The position numbers and the translations under genes were made by a program. Below, one piece after another: positions 8,978-17,743 of a stretch of 64,000 nucleotides of DNA (its first letter is position 1; each line of letters starts with the position of its first letter). The stretch lies in assembly GCF_000348905.1 (NCBI RefSeq), contig NZ_AOFT01000002.1:62001-126000 (forward strand), read 5' to 3'. The notes beneath the pieces are model-generated. The model had not been told where the DNA came from and ran no database searches. It saw nothing but the letters and a program-made list of their open reading frames with translations. Source of the stretch: Bhargavaea cecembensis DSE10. GTDB taxonomy: Bacteria; Bacillota; Bacilli; Bacillales_A; Planococcaceae.

Positions 8978-9967
8978 TTATTCTGCGGGCACGATGTCCG
9001 CGGAATAAATGCCGCGGACGGTTCCGTCGTCCGTCCGGATCTCCAAAACGCCTTCTTCGGTAATGCCGATGGCAGTACCTGTCACCGTCTCCCGCATCAT
9101 GACCGCGTTCACTTTCCGGCCGATGGTGTCGGAGTTTTCTTCCCACAGCGCCTTGATGGGAGCGAATCCTTCTTCAAGATACAGACTCGAGTAGCGGCCG
9201 ATGTTCCGCAGCACCGAAGCGGCAAGAGCCGCGCGGTCCACAGTCTGGCCCGATTCAATCCGGAGCGAGGTCGCGATATCGGCCAGCTCTTCCGGAAAAT
9301 CTCCGGGTTCCTGGTTTACATTGATGCCGGTGCCGATGATGATCGCCTGAACACGGTCGGGGTCCGCCTGCAGTTCCGTCAGGATCCCTGTCACCTTGCA
9401 GCCGCCGACCAGCAGGTCGTTCGGCCACTTGATGCGCGCTTCGACATCCGCTGTCTCTCGGATCGCCCGGCAGATGGCCACGGCCGTGATCAGGGTGAAC
9501 TGCGGCGCGCGGTGCGGCGGAATGTCCGGCTTGAGGATTACGCTCATCCAGATGCCCTTTCCGGCGGCTGACGACCACGGCCGGGCAAGCCGCCCCCTGC
9601 CTTCCGTCTGCTCCTCCGCGACGATCACCGTCCCGTTTGGCGCGCCGTTTTGGGCTTCCCTGTGGGCGATCGGCATCGTGGAGCCTACGGATTCAAAATG
9701 GATGATCTCGCTGACGAACGGATCATCATTCAGATACTTCCGGATCAGCGCGGGTGACAGCCGGTCGGGTGAAGCTTCGAGCACATACCCCTTTTTCCGG
9801 ATGGACCGGACCGTGTAGCCGTCCTCCTCCAGTTCCCTTACCCACTTCCAGACGGCCGTACGGGAAACGCCCGCCTCATCGGCCAACATCTGTCCGGAGA
9901 CCGGCTCTCCGCCGGACTCCATGAGCCGCCTGAGCAGGCTCTCTTTATCCTTCACTTTCGATTCCAT
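8978..9967 (-). CDS. birA: Bifunctional biotin-[acetyl-CoA-carboxylase] ligase and biotin repressor
   Basis: Attaches biotin to the biotin carrier protein and, as biotinyl-AMP-bound dimer, represses biotin genes. The 329-aa protein has an N-terminal winged-helix DNA-binding domain (GQMLADEAGVSRTAVWKWVREL, residues ~25-46), so it is the regulator-type enzyme. The ligase domain carries GRGRLARPWSSAAGKG, which binds biotinyl-AMP, the active-site IKWPNDLLV, and a small SH3-like C-terminal domain. The ATG at 9967 has AAAGGATGG upstream and overlaps the end of cca by 23 bp. It is last of the ypjD-dapB-mgsA-bshA-cca-birA group, as in B. subtilis. Confidence 0.96.
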   Translation of the reverse strand: MESKVKDKESLLRRLMESGGEPVSGQMLADEAGVSRTAVWKWVRELEEDGYTVRSIRKKGYVLEASPDRLSPALIRKYLNDDPFVSEIIHFESVGSTMPIAHREAQNGAPNGTVIVAEEQTEGRGRLARPWSSAAGKGIWMSVILKPDIPPHRAPQFTLITAVAICRAIRETADVEARIKWPNDLLVGGCKVTGILTELQADPDRVQAIIIGTGINVNQEPGDFPEELADIATSLRIESGQTVDRAALAASVLRNIGRYSSLYLEEGFAPIKALWEENSDTIGRKVNAVMMRETVTGTAIGITEEGVLEIRTDDGTVRGIYSADIVPAE

Positions 9968-11138
9968 CTAAAAACCATCCTTTTATGTCTTCCCGGGTGT
10001 TTTCCAGGTGCCTGCTGACGACCGCTTCCTCGATGTTGGCCAGCCACTCTTTTACCCATGGCCCGCCTTTCCTGCCGGACCAGGCGATCAGGTCATTACC
10101 GGTGATGGCAAGATCTCTCAGGGAAGAGATCGGGAGTGTGTTTTTCAGCAAACTGATCTGATCCGGACTGTCGGGATTTCCAATCTTTCCCGTCAAATGG
10201 GCGAACCGTGCGCCTGCCATCAGCGCGGGCTCAGGCAGCCGGTAAGCATCCATCGGGCTGTACGGCCGTTCCGAGCGGATCCGGCAGGAAGTGAGAATGT
10301 CCCTGACAGACCGCTTCTCGGCGTTCGACAGCTTGTATGGATTCCCGTCCCTCGCCCCTGCAAGGTGGTAGAGCAGTGCCCACCCCTCCACCGGCTGTAC
10401 AGGCTTGCCGAATTTCTGCCAGAAGCCAAGATTCTCGCCTGAAAATGCAAGATTCATGAGCGGAAGGCGTTCCGCAAGCCCCGATTCCCCCATGAGTTGT
10501 GCCGCCGTGCCTGCCCGGCCGCTTGTCCAGATCTTGTCCATTTCCATCTTGATCCGCTCAACAGAGACATGTGAGATGCTCCCGGCATGCCTGGCGATCG
10601 CCGCCCCGGTCCCGGGTTCGATCTTGAATCCCGTCTTTGCGGCAAACCGGACGGCACGCAGCATCCTGAGCGCATCTTCCCCGAACCGCTCGTCCGGATC
10701 ACCCACTGCACGGATGATGCCCAGCGCGATGTCCTTCTCCCCGCCGAACGGGTCATAGAGGGAGCCGTCCCCTCGGATCGCGATGGCATTCATCGTAAAG
10801 TCCCGGCGGCGCAGATCTTCCTTAAGTGAAGTCACATATTCCACATGATCGGGCCTGCGGTGGTCGGTATAGGTCCCTTCCGTCCGGTAGGTCGTCACCT
10901 CGACCGGCGGAGACGGATCAAGGACCATCACCGTTCCGTGTGCGATGCCGACATCGGCCGTTTTCGGGAAGATTGCCTTGACCTCTTCCGGCAGTGCCGC
11001 CGTCGCGACATCCACGTCATGAGCCGGCAGGCCCATCAGGCGGTCCCGGACCGCGCCCCCGACAATCACCGCCTCATGGCCGGCTTCCCTCAGGCGCCCG
11101 ACAACTTCAAACGCAGACTGCCAGTGCTTGTCCGTCAA
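9945..11138 (-). CDS. cca: CCA-adding tRNA nucleotidyltransferase
   Basis: Adds or repairs the 3' CCA end of tRNAs. The 397-aa class II enzyme has the nucleotidyltransferase motifs in order: IVGGAVRDRLMG, the metal-binding DVDVAT, then RRRDFTMNAIAI and RFGEDALRMLRAVRF. The C-terminal part is the tRNA-binding helical domain. The start is a TTG at 11138 that overlaps the bshA stop (TTGA), so translation is likely coupled. Length matches the single-enzyme CCA transferases of Bacillus. Confidence 0.96.
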   Translation of the reverse strand: MTDKHWQSAFEVVGRLREAGHEAVIVGGAVRDRLMGLPAHDVDVATAALPEEVKAIFPKTADVGIAHGTVMVLDPSPPVEVTTYRTEGTYTDHRRPDHVEYVTSLKEDLRRRDFTMNAIAIRGDGSLYDPFGGEKDIALGIIRAVGDPDERFGEDALRMLRAVRFAAKTGFKIEPGTGAAIARHAGSISHVSVERIKMEMDKIWTSGRAGTAAQLMGESGLAERLPLMNLAFSGENLGFWQKFGKPVQPVEGWALLYHLAGARDGNPYKLSNAEKRSVRDILTSCRIRSERPYSPMDAYRLPEPALMAGARFAHLTGKIGNPDSPDQISLLKNTLPISSLRDLAITGNDLIAWSGRKGGPWVKEWLANIEEAVVSRHLENTREDIKGWFLDGIESEG

Positions 11139-12274
11139 AACCCGTTCCGCTCCAGCAGCTCGTAGTAGGCCGACTCGTATTCACGGACGATCCGCTCCGA
11201 GCCGAACCGTTCCCGGACCGATCGGATGGCGTCATGTGAGAAACTTGAGGCCAGATCGGAATCCCTAAGAATGCGGATTGCCGCCTCCGCGTATCCCTCG
11301 ATGTCCCCGAGCGGGCGGATAAAGCCGTTTTTCCCGTCTTCGATCACTTCGGGTATCCCGCCGATATCCGAGCCGATGCACGGCACGCCGCAAGCCATCG
11401 CTTCGATCAGGACGAGTCCGAACGCTTCTTTTTCGGAAAGCAGCATGTTCAGGTCGCTGATCGAGAACAGGTCCGGCAGATCGTCACGCTTTCCGAGAAA
11501 CAGCACTTCTGTCCCGAGCCCTTCTTCCGAAACAAGCGCATGGATCGTCTCGACCTCCGGGCCATCGCCGACCAGGAGAAGCTTTGAGGGCACTTCCCTG
11601 TTAATGATGGCAAAGCTCCTGACGACATCCTCGATGCGCTTGACCTTACGGAAATTGGATACATGGATGACAATCTTGTCCGTCTCGGCGATGCCGAGCC
11701 CCGCCTTCATGTGGTGCGCATTGACGGGACGATAGCTCCGTTCGTCAATAAAGTTGTAGATGGTCCGGATCTCGTTCGCCGGCCGGATCAGTTCATACGT
11801 CTCTTCCTTGAGAGAATCCGAGACAGCGGTTGTCATATCGGATTTGTTGATCCCATATTTGACCGTACCGGAAAGTGTCCGGTCATGGCCGAGAATGGTT
11901 ACGTCCGTCCCGTGGAGCGTCGTGATGATCGGGATGGGCACACCCGCCATATCACGCCCCAGCGCAGAGCAGATGGCGTGGGGGACAGCATAGTGGGCGT
12001 GCAGGATATCGAGTTCTTCCTCTACGATGACTTCCGATATCTTATTGGCAAGTGCGATGTCGTAAGGGGTAAATTTAAAGACCGCATACTGGCTGACTTC
12101 AACTTCATGCACCGTGATGTTGGGCTGGTCCATGTAAAGGCGGAACGGACGGCCCGACGTGATGAAATGGACGTCATGGCCCCGCTCCGCAAGAAGGATG
12201 CCGAGTTCGGTTGCGACAACACCTGAGCCGCCGAGCGATGGATAGCAGGTAATGCCGATCCTGAGCTTTCTCAT
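11135..12274 (-). CDS. bshA: N-acetyl-alpha-D-glucosaminyl L-malate synthase (bacillithiol synthesis, step 1)
   Basis: A GT4-family glycosyltransferase that joins UDP-GlcNAc and L-malate, the first step to bacillithiol, the low-molecular-weight thiol of Bacillus relatives. The 379-aa sequence opens [19 protein letters not shown], has the [10 protein letters not shown] and [12 protein letters not shown] segments typical of BshA, and the C-terminal donor-site [16 protein letters not shown]. It overlaps mgsA by 4 bp (ATGA). In B. subtilis the deacetylase gene bshB1 lies between mgsA and bshA; here the two abut, so bshB1 is absent at this site. The partner reductase gene ypdA is also in this window at 46.2 kb. 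Confidence 0.95.
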   Translation of the reverse strand: MRKLRIGITCYPSLGGSGVVATELGILLAERGHDVHFITSGRPFRLYMDQPNITVHEVEVSQYAVFKFTPYDIALANKISEVIVEEELDILHAHYAVPHAICSALGRDMAGVPIPIITTLHGTDVTILGHDRTLSGTVKYGINKSDMTTAVSDSLKEETYELIRPANEIRTIYNFIDERSYRPVNAHHMKAGLGIAETDKIVIHVSNFRKVKRIEDVVRSFAIINREVPSKLLLVGDGPEVETIHALVSEEGLGTEVLFLGKRDDLPDLFSISDLNMLLSEKEAFGLVLIEAMACGVPCIGSDIGGIPEVIEDGKNGFIRPLGDIEGYAEAAIRILRDSDLASSFSHDAIRSVRERFGSERIVREYESAYYELLERNGF

Positions 12275-12687
12275 GCCTGGCCACCGCCTTCCGGATTTTT
12301 GTTGAGCCGCCAGTCGAGATGATCCTCCGACAGTCCGCGGAGCAGGACCTCTGCCGTGCCCATGTTCGTGGCAAGCGGCACCTTGTACACATCCGACAGG
12401 CGCAGGAGCGCCGAAACGTCCGGCTCATGGGGCTGTGCTGTGAGCGGATCGCGGAAGAAGATGATCAGGTCGAGGCGGTTTTCCGCCACCATCGCCCCGA
12501 TCTGCTGGTCACCCCCGAGCGGTCCTGACTTGAACCGGTGGACATCGAGCCCTGTCGCCTCCGCAACCAGTTTGCCCGTCGTTCCTGTAGCGTACAAAGC
12601 GTGTTCCTTGAAGATGGGCAGGTAGGCGATGACGAATTGGATCAGGTCATCTTTCTTCCTGTCGTGAGCGATCAGTGCAATATTCAT
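12271..12687 (-). CDS. mgsA: Methylglyoxal synthase
   Basis: Converts dihydroxyacetone phosphate to methylglyoxal and phosphate, a bypass of lower glycolysis. The 138-aa protein shows the conserved [13 protein letters not shown] start, the phosphate-binding ATGTTGKL loop and the [16 protein letters not shown] and FFRDPL active-site stretches with catalytic Asp. The start ATG at 12687 has AGGAGGGG ahead of it, and the gene lies 14 bp after dapB. The downstream neighbour bshA overlaps it by 4 bp. Placement next to dapB and a bacillithiol gene is the Bacillus arrangement, and bacillithiol takes part in methylglyoxal detoxification. Confidence 0.97.
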   Translation of the reverse strand: MNIALIAHDRKKDDLIQFVIAYLPIFKEHALYATGTTGKLVAEATGLDVHRFKSGPLGGDQQIGAMVAENRLDLIIFFRDPLTAQPHEPDVSALLRLSDVYKVPLATNMGTAEVLLRGLSEDHLDWRLNKNPEGGGQA

Positions 12688-12701
12688 CCGAACCCCTCCT
12701 G

Positions 12702-13463
12702 TTACCCGATAATCTTGTCTAATCCGTCTATGAGACAGTCCCTGTTCATAACGTCTTTCACCGCAAGCACCATGCCGGACATGTAGGACTGCCTGCTGAA
12801 TGAATCATGCCTGAGCGTGAGCAGCTGTCCTTCCCCGCCGAAGAGGACTTCCTGATGGGAAAGCAGGCCCGGCAGCCTGACACTGTGGACCGGAATTCCG
12901 GAGACATCCGTTCCCCGGCCATCCCCTGTTCCTTCAGTGCTGCCGGTACCGGCCGATTCCGCCATCATCCTTGCGGTCAGCGACGCAGTCCCTGACGGAT
13001 AATCTTTCTTGCCGTCATGGTGGAGCTCGATGATCTCCGCATCCGGCATGTACTTCACTGCCATGGAGGCAAACTTCATGAGAAGGGCGGCACCGATCGA
13101 GAAGTTGGGGGCCAGGATGCATCCGATGCCATGCTCCCCGGACAGTTCGGAAAGTTTCCCGATCTGCTCCTCTGTCAGCCCGCTCGTCCCGACCACCGGG
13201 CGTATTCCGTTCATGATGGCATCCCGCGTATTCGGATAGACCGACTCATGGTTGGTCAGTTCTATCAGCACATCCGGCTTCGCCTCTTCCGCGAGCGTCA
13301 GCATGTCCGTATAAATCGGGACGGCACCTGCCAGCGTGTCCGCCTTTTCCGCCATCTTCCTGTCCAGGACACCGACCAGCAAAAATTCCCGCCCGGTGAT
13401 CATCGTCTCGACTGCGAGCGCACCCATGCGCCCGCGGGGGCCTGCTACTGCCACACGGATCAT
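12702..13463 (-). CDS. dapB: 4-hydroxy-tetrahydrodipicolinate reductase
   Basis: NAD(P)H-dependent reductase of the lysine/diaminopimelate pathway, also feeding dipicolinate for spores. The ~253-aa protein has the Rossmann-fold [13 protein letters not shown], the active-site region [15 protein letters not shown] and the GTSGL turn. Three in-frame starts exist. The ATG at 13463 is preferred because GGGAGG lies 7 bp upstream; the ATG at 13469 is only one base from that site, and the upstream start at 13490 overlaps ypjD. It follows ypjD by 2 bp. Confidence 0.96.
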   Translation of the reverse strand: MIRVAVAGPRGRMGALAVETMITGREFLLVGVLDRKMAEKADTLAGAVPIYTDMLTLAEEAKPDVLIELTNHESVYPNTRDAIMNGIRPVVGTSGLTEEQIGKLSELSGEHGIGCILAPNFSIGAALLMKFASMAVKYMPDAEIIELHHDGKKDYPSGTASLTARMMAESAGTGSTEGTGDGRGTDVSGIPVHSVRLPGLLSHQEVLFGGEGQLLTLRHDSFSRQSYMSGMVLAVKDVMNRDCLIDGLDKIIG

Positions 13464-13465
13464 CG

Positions 13466-13801
13466 TCATTCCTCCCCGATTTTGGTCCACCGTCCGCTAT
13501 CACGGCGGTTGAACTTCTCCATAACCCCGGCCAGTGCCCGGTCAAGGTCGATCCCGTTTGCATTGGCGAAGCAGACGAGGACGAAGAACAGGTCGCCCGT
13601 CTCCTCCTCGAGGGATTTCTCCGCCTCACCGGTTTTTTTCTTTTTCGTGCCGTATACATGCTGCACTTCCCTCGACAGTTCCCCCAGCTCTTCCGTCAGC
13701 CTGGCGAGCATCTCCATCGGCGGGAAATACCCCTCCTTAAACTGGGATATGTAACGGTCCACTTCATGTTGCATGTCCTTCATGGTACGAGATTTATTCA
13801 T
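13466..13801 (-). CDS. ypjD: MazG-type nucleotide pyrophosphohydrolase YpjD
   Basis: An all-alpha NTP pyrophosphatase, probably house-cleaning. The 111-aa sequence has the family signature: EELGELSREV in the first long helix, and EEETGDLFFVLVCFAN in the second, with the paired Glu/Asp residues that hold magnesium. The start at 13801 follows GGAG by about 10 bp; ATG at 13783 is an alternative. It is the first gene of the operon reaching birA and has a clear promoter 24 bp upstream. Substrate is unknown. Confidence 0.9.
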   Translation of the reverse strand: MNKSRTMKDMQHEVDRYISQFKEGYFPPMEMLARLTEELGELSREVQHVYGTKKKKTGEAEKSLEEETGDLFFVLVCFANANGIDLDRALAGVMEKFNRRDSGRWTKIGEE

Positions 13802-13824
13802 TCATCCATCACTCCTTCGTCAAT

Positions 13825-13852
13825 CGTATATAAACCCCTGCTCTATTGTCAA
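13825..13852 (-). promoter_or_regulatory. Sigma-A-type promoter for ypjD-dapB-mgsA-bshA-cca-birA
   Basis: Minus strand: perfect TTGACA (complement 13847-13852), 16 bp, TATACG (13825-13830). It lies in the divergent gap between ypjD and ypjC. Confidence 0.7.
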
Positions 13853-13906
13853 AACTAATTGAATCAAGGATACTTGACGTGGGGTATAGACTTGTTCGGA
13901 GGGGTG

Positions 13907-14782
13907 ATGCATTTGTTCCGGGGGATTAAAATCAAAAACCTGATCATGATTTTGCTGGGCGCGGCCATCTTCAGTTTCGGCCTTGTCCATTTCAATATCC
14001 AGCATGAGCTTGCGGAAGGCGGATTTACCGGCCTGACGCTGATCCTGCTGTTCGTCTTCAATATGGACCCGGCGATCATGAACCTGGTTCTGAACGTGCC
14101 GATGTTCTTTATCGGATGGAAGCTGCTCGGCCGGAAAACGTTCATTTATACCGTCGTCGGGACAGTCGCGGTGTCCGTTTTCCTCCGCATCTTCACGACA
14201 TACCAGTATGACATTAACATGGAGAACGACCTTCTCCTCGTCTCCCTGTTTGCCGGGGTCTTTATCGGCATCGGGCTCGGGATCATCTTCCGGTTCGGCG
14301 GAACGACCGGAGGCGTCGACATCATCGCCCGTCTGGCGAACAAGTACTATGGATGGAGCATGGGCCGCACGATGTTCATCTTTGATGCCGGGGTCATCCT
14401 TCTGTCCTGGGCAACCTATCTGACGATGCCGAAAATGATGTACACGCTGGTGGCGGTCTATGTGGGTGCCCGGGTCATCGACTTTGTCCAGGAAGGGGCG
14501 TACTCGGGACGCGGAGCCTGGATCATCTCCGAATGGCAGGACGAGATCGCGGATAAGATCACGCAGGAAATGGACCGGGGCGTGACTGTCATGAAGGGCC
14601 GCGGCCACTACACCAAGCAGGAGCGCGAAGTGCTGTACTGCGTGGTCGGCAAAAACGAGATTGTCAGGCTCAAAAACATCATCAACAGTGTGGACCCGTC
14701 AGCATTTGTCTCCGTGACCGACGTACATGATGTCATGGGTGAAGGCTTTACATTGGATGAGGAAAAAAAGCCGCTTGACTGA
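13907..14782 (+). CDS. ypjC: YitT-family membrane protein YpjC (DUF161/DUF2179)
   Basis: A ~291-aa integral membrane protein of unknown role. The N-terminal two thirds carry about five transmembrane helices (for example LIMILLGAAIFSFGLVHF, VSLFAGVFIGIGLGIIFRF). The family motif GGTTGGVDIIARL follows, and then a soluble C-terminal DUF2179 domain (VTVMKGRGHYTKQEREVLYC). The reading frame extends upstream to 13859, but ATG 13907 follows GGAGG and puts the charged RGIKIKN just before the first helix; TTG 13913 is possible. Unlike its neighbours it is on the plus strand, opposite ypjD. Its end converges on the YugP-like gene with a shared hairpin between them. Confidence 0.85.
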   Translation: MHLFRGIKIKNLIMILLGAAIFSFGLVHFNIQHELAEGGFTGLTLILLFVFNMDPAIMNLVLNVPMFFIGWKLLGRKTFIYTVVGTVAVSVFLRIFTTYQYDINMENDLLLVSLFAGVFIGIGLGIIFRFGGTTGGVDIIARLANKYYGWSMGRTMFIFDAGVILLSWATYLTMPKMMYTLVAVYVGARVIDFVQEGAYSGRGAWIISEWQDEIADKITQEMDRGVTVMKGRGHYTKQEREVLYCVVGKNEIVRLKNIINSVDPSAFVSVTDVHDVMGEGFTLDEEKKPLD

Positions 14783-14801
14783 GCACAAATCATTCACATA
14801 C

Positions 14802-14844
14802 AACAACACCCCGGCATTCCGAGATGGAATGCCGGGGTGTTGTT
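14802..14844. terminator. Bidirectional terminator between ypjC and the YugP-like gene
   Basis: A perfect 19-bp inverted repeat (14802-14820 with 14826-14844, loop GAGAT). The core is CACCCCGGCATTCC/GGAATGCCGGGGTG with T-rich outer arms on either strand. It sits between two convergent genes. Confidence 0.88.
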
Positions 14845-14851
14845 CATGCAA

Positions 14852-15520
14852 TTATTCGCGGTTCTGGAAAATCAGGACCAGTCGCAGGAGCTCGAGGACA
14901 GCGACTGCGGCTGCGGCCACATAAGTGAGTGCGGCTGCACTGAGCACCTTTTTGGCATGGGGCTCCTCTTCGTTCCGGATGATGCCCAGCTCGACGATCT
15001 GGTTCATCGCACGGCTCGAGGCGTTGAACTCAACCGGCAGCGTCACAAGCTGGAACAGGACACCGACCGCCATGAGCACGATGCCGATTCCGAGCAGATT
15101 GTTCATGCTGGAGAAGAACAGGCCGGCCATGATGAAGATCCACGAGGCGTTCGATGTGATGTTCGCGACCGGAGCCAGCCGGTGGCGGAAGCGGAGGAAC
15201 GCATAGTCCTGCGCATCCTGGATGGCATGCCCGACTTCGTGGGCTGCAACTGCCGTTCCCGCAACGGACGCATTGTGGTAATTGTCCGAAGAAAGGGCAA
15301 CCGTCTTGGTCAGCGGGTTGTAATGGTCGGACAGGACGCCCTGTGTCTCAACGACTTTGACGTTGTCAAGGCCGTTGCGGTCAAGAATCATCCGTGCCAC
15401 TTCCGCACCGGTCATACCGGATGTGGAACGGACACGGGCATACTTGTTGTACGTGTTTTTGACTTTGAACTGCGAATAGAGGGGCAGTGCAATGATGATG
15501 ATCAGGTAGATCAGGAACAT
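14852..15520 (-). CDS. YugP-like zinc-dependent membrane metallopeptidase (Zn_peptidase_2)
   Basis: A 222-aa membrane protein with an N-terminal transmembrane helix, a zinc-binding HEVGH motif in VAAHEVGHAIQDAQ (about residues 90-103), and two or three further hydrophobic helices. This is the pattern of the B. subtilis YugP family (PF04298). Its substrate is unknown. ATG 15520 has GGGAGG about 7 bp upstream. In B. subtilis yugP is elsewhere in the genome and this position holds ypjB, so its placement between ypjA and ypjC is a local rearrangement. It lies 27 bp after ypjA and may be cotranscribed with it. Confidence 0.85.
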   Translation of the reverse strand: MFLIYLIIIIALPLYSQFKVKNTYNKYARVRSTSGMTGAEVARMILDRNGLDNVKVVETQGVLSDHYNPLTKTVALSSDNYHNASVAGTAVAAHEVGHAIQDAQDYAFLRFRHRLAPVANITSNASWIFIMAGLFFSSMNNLLGIGIVLMAVGVLFQLVTLPVEFNASSRAMNQIVELGIIRNEEEPHAKKVLSAAALTYVAAAAVAVLELLRLVLIFQNRE

Positions 15521-15547
15521 TCGTCTTCCTCCCTTTTGTCTCTCTCT

Positions 15548-16168
15548 TTATTTTACCGGCTGTGGAGCTTCTGCGGCAACTGATACGTTTCGGCGGTGCC
15601 AGGCATATATTGCAAGCGCTATGCAGGCAATCGACAGCCAGAACGTGAAGTAGCCGATGATCCGGATATGCTCCATGATCCGGCCGTAGATCGGCATCTG
15701 TCCGAACACATAGTCGATCACGTCATTGTGCAGTGTCCATACCGCAGCAACGGCGATGTGCCAGATGCCGAACGTATACTTCGGAAGGTAAAGGACCGCC
15801 TGCACCGCCATCAGGAAGTGGGAAGCGACGAGCATCCAGCCCGTGGCCCCGATCGTTCCGACTTCCACGAGTGTCCAGATGTTCATGACGACTGCCCACA
15901 GGCCGTATTTGACGAGTGTGACCAGGGCAAGCGCCTCGATCAGCTTCCAGTGCCTGCCCCAGATCCAGGCAGCGACCGAAAGCGTGAAGAACAGGCTGGC
16001 TGTCGGGCTGTCCGGCACAAATAGAAGGAAGACCGGTTCAGTAATCCGCAGCTGCGACTCGTACCAGATATAGCCGTAGATCGTCCCGCCAAGATTGATG
16101 AAGAAAAGCAGGATCAGAAAGCGCCGGTCTTCCAGGACCGCTCGGATGTATGGGATCACAGATTGCAT
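15548..16168 (-). CDS. ypjA: DUF1405 membrane protein YpjA
   Basis: A 206-aa polytopic membrane protein, about five to six hydrophobic helices (for example FLILLFFINLGGTIYGYIWY, GYFTFWLSIACIALAIYAW). Its position directly after the cytochrome bc operon is the same as that of YpjA in Bacillus. Function unknown. ATG 16168 is preceded by GGAGG. The qcrC terminator ends only about 14 bp before its ribosome site, so it probably depends on read-through from qcrABC. Confidence 0.82.
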   Translation of the reverse strand: MQSVIPYIRAVLEDRRFLILLFFINLGGTIYGYIWYESQLRITEPVFLLFVPDSPTASLFFTLSVAAWIWGRHWKLIEALALVTLVKYGLWAVVMNIWTLVEVGTIGATGWMLVASHFLMAVQAVLYLPKYTFGIWHIAVAAVWTLHNDVIDYVFGQMPIYGRIMEHIRIIGYFTFWLSIACIALAIYAWHRRNVSVAAEAPQPVK

Positions 16169-16181
16169 GACAAACCTCCGG

Positions 16182-16212
16182 GTAAGAAAAAAGAGCCAGT
16201 CACCTGGCTCTT
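16182..16212 (-). terminator. Terminator after qcrC
   Basis: Minus strand AAGAGCCAG, 4-nt loop, CTGGCTCTT, followed by TTTTCTTACC. It lies 10 bp past the qcrC stop. Confidence 0.85.
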
Positions 16213-16222
16213 TCTTCCGGAA

Positions 16223-17005
16223 TTATTGTTGGGTAACAGTCGAGAGGAACTCGGCAAGCTGCTGAAGCTCTTCCTCACTGCCCGAGAATGCGTCAGCCGG
16301 CATGGTCTGCTGGCCGTCCTTGACGACGCCGTTGACGGCGATGTCCGCAATCTCTTCAGCTGTGTGGCCTGTACCCGTGAGCGGCACCCCTGCAGGCGTA
16401 CCTTCGAAGTTCTCGCCGTGGCAGGTGACACACGATTGGCCCATGTAGATTTCATAGCCCGGATCGGATGTGTCGAACTCTGCTTCTTCGACGATTTCAC
16501 CTTGAGCTTTTGCAGCATCCCAGTCGTGGTTGACGACGGATTCCCATGTCAGGTAAATCATCGCAAACAGTGTGAGAAGCATGAAAGCGGTAGGCAGCGG
16601 ACGCTTGAACGGACGGCGCTCTTTGGACGTGTCCATGAATGGAACGAGCAGGAGCGCGCCGATTGCGAGGCCCGGCATGATGATGGCACCGATTACGTTG
16701 TACGGGCCGGAAGCAAACTCATATTTCAGGAGCTGGTACATCTGAAGGAAGTACCAGTCAGGCAGCGGGATGTACCCGGTGTCTGTTGGGTCGGCCTGCC
16801 GCTCGAGCGGCGACGGGTGCGCGACCGTAAGGATCAGGAATCCGACAAGGAAGATGGCGCCAATGATCCATTCCTTCAGAAGGAAGTTCGGCCAGAACGC
16901 CTCCGTCTTGCCTGGATACTCTGAATAATCTTTAGGGATCCGGTTCTTCTCGTAAGAACGGATACGGGAATCCCCGACAAATTTCATCCCTTTACCGCGA
17001 TGCAT
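16223..17005 (-). CDS. qcrC: Menaquinol:cytochrome c reductase, cytochrome c/subunit IV fusion
   Basis: Third subunit of the bc-type complex that oxidises menaquinol. In this 260-aa protein the first half is a subunit-IV-like membrane domain (helices about 46-63, 104-122 and 138-153; PLPDWYFLQMYQLLKYE quinol-site region). The C-terminal third is a cytochrome c domain with the heme site CVTCHG (Cys192, Cys195, His196) and a likely Met ligand in QQTMPADAF. This fused form is the Bacillus type. ATG 17005 has AGAGGAGGGG five bases upstream. It is third in qcrA-qcrB-qcrC. Confidence 0.97.
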   Translation of the reverse strand: MHRGKGMKFVGDSRIRSYEKNRIPKDYSEYPGKTEAFWPNFLLKEWIIGAIFLVGFLILTVAHPSPLERQADPTDTGYIPLPDWYFLQMYQLLKYEFASGPYNVIGAIIMPGLAIGALLLVPFMDTSKERRPFKRPLPTAFMLLTLFAMIYLTWESVVNHDWDAAKAQGEIVEEAEFDTSDPGYEIYMGQSCVTCHGENFEGTPAGVPLTGTGHTAEEIADIAVNGVVKDGQQTMPADAFSGSEEELQQLAEFLSTVTQQ

Positions 17006-17045
17006 AGTGTCCCCTCCTCTATAAGGATCTTAGTGTCCGCCAGTC

Positions 17046-17720
17046 TTACAACGGACCGGAAATACCTTGTCTCCGGATCATGATGAAGTGCGCTGCGAGC
17101 AGTCCGAGAAGGGCAGCCGGCAGGAAGAAGACATGAATCGCGAAGAAGCGTGTCAGTGTCTGCGCACCAAGGATCGTGGCGTCCCCGGCAAGGAGGATCT
17201 TGATCCATTCCCCGATGAACGGTACGGATGCGGCAATCTCGATGCCGACCTTCGTCGCGAACAGGGCCTTCATGTCCCAAGGAAGAAGGTAGCCTGTGAA
17301 GCCGAGGCCGAGCATGACGATGAAGATCATGACCCCGACCATCCAGTTCAGCTCACGCGGCTTCTTGTAGGAGCCTGTGAAGAATACCCGAAGAGTATGG
17401 AGGAACATCATGACAATGACAAGAGAGGCTCCCCAGTGGTGCATACCGCGCACAATTTCACCGAATGCCACTTCGTTCTGAAGATAGTAAACGGATTTCC
17501 ATGCATTTTCGATGTCCGGCGTATAGTACATGGTGAGGAACATCCCGGACAGGATCTGGATGACCGTGACGAAGAATGTCAGGCCCCCGAAACAATAGAT
17601 GAATGCAGAAAAGTGATGCGCAGGGTTTACGTGCTCAGGTACTTCATGGTCGGCGATATCGCGCCAGATCGGCGTGATGTCCAACCGCTCGTCCACCCAA
17701 TCGTAGATCTTGTTCAGCAC
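17046..17720 (-). CDS. qcrB: Menaquinol:cytochrome c reductase, cytochrome b subunit
   Basis: Short cytochrome b6-type subunit (224 aa) with four transmembrane helices and paired heme-ligating histidines (HHFSAF, GMHHWGAS, FLHTLRVFF, FAIHVFFLP). Cys43 in IYCFGG corresponds to the residue that binds a covalent c-type heme in Bacillus QcrB. The start is GTG 17720 with AGGGGG about 11 bp upstream. It follows qcrA by 23 bp and precedes qcrC by 40 bp. Together they pass electrons from menaquinol to cytochrome c, whose maturation genes (resABC) are also in the window. Confidence 0.97.
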   Translation of the reverse strand: MLNKIYDWVDERLDITPIWRDIADHEVPEHVNPAHHFSAFIYCFGGLTFFVTVIQILSGMFLTMYYTPDIENAWKSVYYLQNEVAFGEIVRGMHHWGASLVIVMMFLHTLRVFFTGSYKKPRELNWMVGVMIFIVMLGLGFTGYLLPWDMKALFATKVGIEIAASVPFIGEWIKILLAGDATILGAQTLTRFFAIHVFFLPAALLGLLAAHFIMIRRQGISGPL

Positions 17721-17743
17721 GGTTGTCTTACCCCCTAACTAGA

